Source: Agreia pratensis (GTDB lineage Bacteria; Actinomycetota; Actinomycetes; Actinomycetales; Microbacteriaceae). Taken from it: 64,000 bases of DNA. Made by a program: the position numbers and the translations under genes. The stretch spans positions 186,001 to 250,000 of the forward strand of contig NZ_FXAY01000003.1 in NCBI RefSeq assembly GCF_900177685.1. The letters are read 5' to 3'. Every line of letters starts with the position of its first letter. The first letter of the stretch is position 1. This document shows, piece by piece, positions 60,308 through 64,000 of this stretch. The notes under the pieces are model-generated. The model saw only the letters and a list, made by a program, of their open reading frames with translations. It searched no databases and was not told where the DNA came from.

Positions 60308-61702
60308 ATGGACTCAACTCCGGCGATTCCCGAGCTCATCTCTGCTGTTCGACACGGCTTCGATTCGGGGCGCACGCTGTCGCTCCGCTGGAGGCTGGAG
60401 CAGCTCACCGGGCTCCGGGACTTTCTCCTCGAGCGCGGCCCCGAGCTCGAGCGGGCTCTCCGTGACGACCTGGCCAAGAACCCGAGCGAGTCGCAGCTGA
60501 CCGAGATCGGTGTCGTATTGGCCGAGGTCTCCCATACGATCTCGAATCTCACGTCCTGGCTTCGGCCGCGCTCGGTGCGGGTTCCGCTCGCTCTCGCCCC
60601 GGCATCCGCATCCGTCATGCTCGAGCCGCTGGGCGTGGTGCTCATCATCTCGCCCTGGAACTACCCGGTGCAGCTGCTCCTCGCCCCGCTGGTCGGTGCC
60701 CTCGCTGCCGGCAATGCTGTCGTCCTCAAACCGAGCGAACTCGCGCCCGCCACCTCCGCCGTCATGGCACGCTACCTGCCGCGCTATCTCGACAGCCGCT
60801 CGGTGATCGTCGTCGAGGGCGCGGTCGACGAGACGACCGAGTTACTCGCCGAGCGCTTCGACCACATCTTCTACACGGGCAACTCAAGGGTTGCGCGAAT
60901 TGTCGCCGCCGCAGCGGCCAAGAACCTCACGCCGGTCACACTCGAACTCGGCGGAAAGTCGCCGGTCTACGTCGACGAGACGGTCGATGTCGATGCCGCC
61001 GCGAGGCGAATAGCGTGGGGCAAGTTCCTGAACGCCGGGCAGACGTGCGTCGCTCCAGACTATGTGCTGGCGACGCCGGATGTCGCGGGCCGCCTCGTCG
61101 AGGCGCTGCGAAAAGCGATCGGCTCTCTCTACGGCCACGACCCGCGCAACACTGCAGACTACGGGCGGATCGTGAACGACGCTCAGTTCGGTCGGCTGTC
61201 AGCGCTCGCTGAGGCGGGTAACGCCGCCATCGGAGGCCGTACCGACGCGTCAGAGCGTTACATCGAACCGACCGTCCTCACCGAGGTGAATCGATCAGAC
61301 GACGTCATGGCGCAGGAGATCTTCGGTCCTATTCTCCCGATCGTGACAGTGACGGGGCTGGACGACGCTATCGCGTATATCCGCTCCGGCGACAAACCGC
61401 TCGCCCTCTACGCCTTCACCGATGACAAGACGGCGCGCCGCAGGTTCTTGACCGAGACGTCATCGGGTGCGGTCGGTTTCGGCGTCACCGTAGCGCAACT
61501 GAGCATTCCTGGATTGCCCTTCGGGGGCGTCGGCGAGAGCGGAACCGGCAGCTACCACGGCAAGCGGAGCCTCGAGACGTTCAGCCATGAGAAGGCCGTG
61601 CTCTCAAAGCCTTTATCGCCCGACACCCTGCAACTCGTGTACCCGCCGTATACCCCCAAGCGCAGCTCGTTCATCCGCGGGCTCCTGCGCAGGCTGAGCT
61701 AG
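60308..61702 (+). CDS. NAD(P)-dependent aldehyde dehydrogenase (class 3 type)
   Basis: This 464-aa enzyme lacks the long N-terminus of class 1/2 and resembles class 3 ALDH. ISPWNYPVQLLLAPL near 113 binds cofactor, VTLELGGKSPVYVD has the general base Glu, and NAGQTCVAPDYVL has the nucleophilic Cys near 240. EIFGPILPIVTV is the late cofactor block. It oxidises fatty or aromatic aldehydes; the substrate is unknown. ATG 60308 is preferred on -10 spacing. Confidence 0.92.
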   Translation: MDSTPAIPELISAVRHGFDSGRTLSLRWRLEQLTGLRDFLLERGPELERALRDDLAKNPSESQLTEIGVVLAEVSHTISNLTSWLRPRSVRVPLALAPASASVMLEPLGVVLIISPWNYPVQLLLAPLVGALAAGNAVVLKPSELAPATSAVMARYLPRYLDSRSVIVVEGAVDETTELLAERFDHIFYTGNSRVARIVAAAAAKNLTPVTLELGGKSPVYVDETVDVDAAARRIAWGKFLNAGQTCVAPDYVLATPDVAGRLVEALRKAIGSLYGHDPRNTADYGRIVNDAQFGRLSALAEAGNAAIGGRTDASERYIEPTVLTEVNRSDDVMAQEIFGPILPIVTVTGLDDAIAYIRSGDKPLALYAFTDDKTARRRFLTETSSGAVGFGVTVAQLSIPGLPFGGVGESGTGSYHGKRSLETFSHEKAVLSKPLSPDTLQLVYPPYTPKRSSFIRGLLRRLS

Positions 61703-61755
61703 GCTTGGTTGCTGGGCCACGAGCCCTTCCAACAAGCAATGGAGCTGATATTCAC

Positions 61756-63312
61756 ATGGAGAATGCCCCGACGACGGCGCCCACAACGGCCGCTGAGAGA
61801 CTCGCAGCGCAGACCTCGGCCGAGACCGCGGCCCAGCCTTCGACGGCCACTCGCTTCCGCACAGAGACCGATTCGCTGGGCAGCGTCGACATTCCCTTCG
61901 ACGCTTTCTGGGGCGTGCATACCGCCCGAGCACTCGAGAATTTTCCCATCAGCCGTCGACCCATCTCGGTCTACCCCGATCTGATCGACGCGCTCGTGAT
62001 AGTGAAGCAGGCGGCTGCCAGGGCGAACGTCGACATCGGTGTTCTCTCGGCAGAGAAGGGTGCCATGATCGATGCCGCCTGCGAGGCCATCCGGCAGGGT
62101 GAGTATCACGACCAGTTCGTCGTCGGTGTCATCCAGGGAGGCGCCGGAACGTCGACGAACATGAACACCAATGAGGTCATCGCCAACGTCGCCCTTCAAC
62201 TCGCGGGCGAAGAGAAAGGGCGATACGACCTGCTGCATCCGCTCGACGACGTCAACCGCAGCCAGAGCACCAACGACACGTACCCGACCGCGGTAAAGCT
62301 CGCGCTGTGCTTCTCGCTCAAGCGCTTGCTGGTAGAACACGCGCTGATGCGCGACTCGTTCGCCGCGAAGGGCAAGGAGTTCGTCGGTGTGCTCAAGGTC
62401 GGTCGTACTCAATTGCAGGACGCCGTGCCGATGACCCTCGGCCAAGAGTTCCACGGCTTCGCGACCACCCTCACCGAAGATCTCGACCGGCTGGAGGAGA
62501 CCGTCCCGCTGCTGTGGGAGATCAACCTCGGCGCCACGGCCATCGGCACCGGTATCACGGCCGACCCTCGCTACGTGGAGTCGGTGCGTGCCCATCTGAG
62601 CGCCCTCACCGGCTACGAGCACATCACCGCAGCCGACCTCATCGAAGCGACAAGTGATGCCGGTGTCTTCATGCAGCTGTCGGGGATTCTGAAGCGCAGC
62701 GCCATCAAACTGTCGAAGATCTGCAACGATCTCAGGCTGCTCTCCAGCGGCCCCCAGGCTGGTTTCGGCGAGATCAACCTGCCGCCTCGGCAGGCGGGTT
62801 CCAGCATCATGCCTGGCAAGGTGAACCCCGTCATCCCCGAGGTGGTCAACCAGATCGCCTTCTCTGTAGCGGGCGCCGACCTGACCGTCACGATGGCAGC
62901 CGAGGGCGGCCAATTGCAGCTGAACGCATTCGAACCCGTCATAGCTCATTCCCTGTTGCAGAGCCTGGCCTGGATGAGGCAGGGCTGCCGAACACTGCGG
63001 ATCAACTGCATCGACGGCATCACGGCGAATCACGAGAGGCTCGACGCGATGGTCGCATCGAGCGTCGGCGTCGTCACTGCTCTCACCCCCTACATCGGAT
63101 ACTCGGCGGCATCCTCGTTGGCGCACGCCGCTCTGCTGACCAAGCGCAACATCGCCGATCTCGTGGTCGAGGCCGGGCTCATGGACAGGGAGCGCGTCCT
63201 GAAGCTGCTGTCACCCGCCCGGCTCACCGGACTCGAGCCGGTGACCGATGTGATCCAGGTGATCGCGCAAGCCGAGGCTGAGGCTGAGGCGTCTAAGACC
63301 GACGATCGCTGA
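61756..63312 (+). CDS. aspA: Aspartate ammonia-lyase
   Basis: This enzyme of the fumarase/aspartase superfamily interconverts aspartate with fumarate plus ammonia. The 518 aa include GGAGTSTNMNTNEVIANVAL near 135, VNRSQSTNDTYPTAVKLAL, VGRTQLQDAVPMTLGQEF and the signature GSSIMPGKVNPVIPEV. Aspartase is preferred over fumarase C because of the order and the LQDAVPM block. The first 35 residues are an Ala/Thr-rich extension not usual in the family. ATG 61756 is used; upstream frame from 61705 lacks support. It converges on the YihY gene, with a 20-bp overlap. Confidence 0.92.
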   Translation: MENAPTTAPTTAAERLAAQTSAETAAQPSTATRFRTETDSLGSVDIPFDAFWGVHTARALENFPISRRPISVYPDLIDALVIVKQAAARANVDIGVLSAEKGAMIDAACEAIRQGEYHDQFVVGVIQGGAGTSTNMNTNEVIANVALQLAGEEKGRYDLLHPLDDVNRSQSTNDTYPTAVKLALCFSLKRLLVEHALMRDSFAAKGKEFVGVLKVGRTQLQDAVPMTLGQEFHGFATTLTEDLDRLEETVPLLWEINLGATAIGTGITADPRYVESVRAHLSALTGYEHITAADLIEATSDAGVFMQLSGILKRSAIKLSKICNDLRLLSSGPQAGFGEINLPPRQAGSSIMPGKVNPVIPEVVNQIAFSVAGADLTVTMAAEGGQLQLNAFEPVIAHSLLQSLAWMRQGCRTLRINCIDGITANHERLDAMVASSVGVVTALTPYIGYSAASSLAHAALLTKRNIADLVVEAGLMDRERVLKLLSPARLTGLEPVTDVIQVIAQAEAEAEASKTDDR

Positions 63313-64000
63313 CCTTCGACTCCGTCTCTCGCAGCATCTGCGAGAGACGACGTAGTTCGCGACCGTCTGAGAGATCGGCTGATAATCGTCGGGCCAGGAT
63401 GCTGTTGCGTGCGGTATCGCGCAGCGGCACCTGGATCGTCTCCTCAGCTGGAAGGCCGGCCAGGAGCTGACGCGCCCGGGTGAGTTCCGCATCGACCTCG
63501 ACACCGAGCATCAGGACCGCCGAGGAGATGTACAGCCAGATGAGTGCGGCGATCGGAACACCGAGCCAGCCGTACAAGCGGTCGTAGTTCGCGAACGTGG
63601 CGAGGTAGAGGCCGAAAGCGACGGCGGCGAGGGTCCACGTGGTCACAGTGAAGGTGGCGCCCACCGAGAGCCAGCGCAGGCGGGGCCGATGCAGATTCGG
63701 TGTTCCGTAGTAGAGGAAGCCGACCGTGAAGATCGCGATCAGGGCGAGCGGTATCCACTTGAGCGCCGACCAGAGCTGGGCGATGACCTCGGGCCAGCCC
63801 AGGGACGCGGCGAGAGCATCCGCCACCGAGGGAGTGATCGCAACGATGAGGCCGATGGCGAGGTAGCAGGCGATCAGTCCTGCCGCGACGCCCAGCATCA
63901 GCACGCGGTTCTTTGTCAGCCGACGCCCTTCCTCGACCCCGTACACGTTGTTCATGGCGCGACCGAACGCGGTGGCGAACCCCGACACGGTCCACAGAGT
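63293..64000 (-). CDS. YihY/virulence factor BrkB family membrane protein (partial, 5' end outside window)
   Basis: The 3' 235 codons of a polytopic inner membrane protein are present; its start is beyond base 64000. Five TM segments are visible, with FGRAMNNVYGVEEGRRLTKN at the top, LRWLSVGATFTVTTWTLAAV, and IALIWLYISSAVLMLGVEVDAEL. This block order matches the YihY family, whose function is unknown. The end of the gene carries a charged tail (LRETESKVSDRRS). Its 3' end overlaps that of aspA by 20 bp. Confidence 0.88.
   Translation of the reverse strand, partial: TLWTVSGFATAFGRAMNNVYGVEEGRRLTKNRVLMLGVAAGLIACYLAIGLIVAITPSVADALAASLGWPEVIAQLWSALKWIPLALIAIFTVGFLYYGTPNLHRPRLRWLSVGATFTVTTWTLAAVAFGLYLATFANYDRLYGWLGVPIAALIWLYISSAVLMLGVEVDAELTRARQLLAGLPAEETIQVPLRDTARNSILARRLSADLSDGRELRRLSQMLRETESKVSDRRS

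Noticed and set aside
1-64000. tRNA, rRNA, CRISPR, insertion sequences or prophage
   Set aside because: No cloverleaf-like or regularly spaced repeat sequence, no transposase or integrase motif, and no abrupt change in base composition were seen.

Overview
The window is a chromosomal stretch from a high-GC actinobacterium, very probably Microbacteriaceae. The reasons are the codon composition, the frequent GTG starts, the order dxr–M50 protease–ispG … proS–nusA–ylxR–infB–rbfA … truB–ribF, a mycothiol-era style GST, and an LCP cell-wall enzyme. I see no rRNA, tRNA, CRISPR array, transposase, integrase or phage gene. Coding density is high: no gap exceeds 300 bp. The longest non-coding stretches are the leader before the SNF2 gene (43969-44179) and the region before the phosphate transporter (58609-58795).

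Layout. 1-4560: a partial NRPS-like adenylation enzyme (minus) divergent from an MFS exporter/GNAT pair, then a two-domain FKBP lipoprotein. 4571-10308: the MEP isoprenoid genes dxr and ispG, separated by a site-2 protease and a NarL-type two-component system that has its own palindrome. 10305-15308: a six-gene MoxR–DUF58–membrane–VWA–VWA–TPR operon, followed by an LCP ligase. 16726-23413: the information-processing block proS, nusA, ylxR, infB, rbfA, closed by an intrinsic terminator that lies inside the opposite gene. 23423-26077 (minus): a ketopantoate reductase-like gene, a lipoprotein and mutY. 26147-29486: GNAT, a TmrB-like P-loop protein and a three-gene WXG100/type VII-like cassette. 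29521-32981: a uridine-kinase-like protein with an eroded P-loop, truB, two membrane proteins and ribF. 32984-38212: a ROK kinase (minus), a START-domain protein, an SDR/DUF2867 protein, an SGNH hydrolase and an exported flavin amine oxidase whose domain order is circularly permuted. 38188-42509 (minus): a tight five-gene unit with pseudouridine degradation (psuG, psuK), an M20 peptidase and a Pr6Pr membrane protein. 42589-46300: an epimerase, a small membrane protein and a SNF2 helicase. 46297-48195: a CGNR regulator divergent, across a palindrome, from a CMD/phosphotriesterase-like pair. 48204-53156: a GST-like reductase, CorA, a Stealth phosphotransferase and a metallophosphoesterase. 53257-56813 (minus): maltokinase coupled to an S9 peptidase. 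56882-64000: AKR, a lipoprotein esterase, PiT phosphate transporter, ALDH, aspartate ammonia-lyase and a partial YihY.

Many genes start 6-7 nt after a TANNNT -10 element with no Shine-Dalgarno, which is the pattern of leaderless transcription. I used it to choose starts. The most unusual items are the circularly permuted amine oxidase, the chain of coupled mini-ORFs ending in a hairpin that covers the infB ribosome-binding site, and the type VII-like cassette. All family calls rest on reading motifs by eye; no database search was run.
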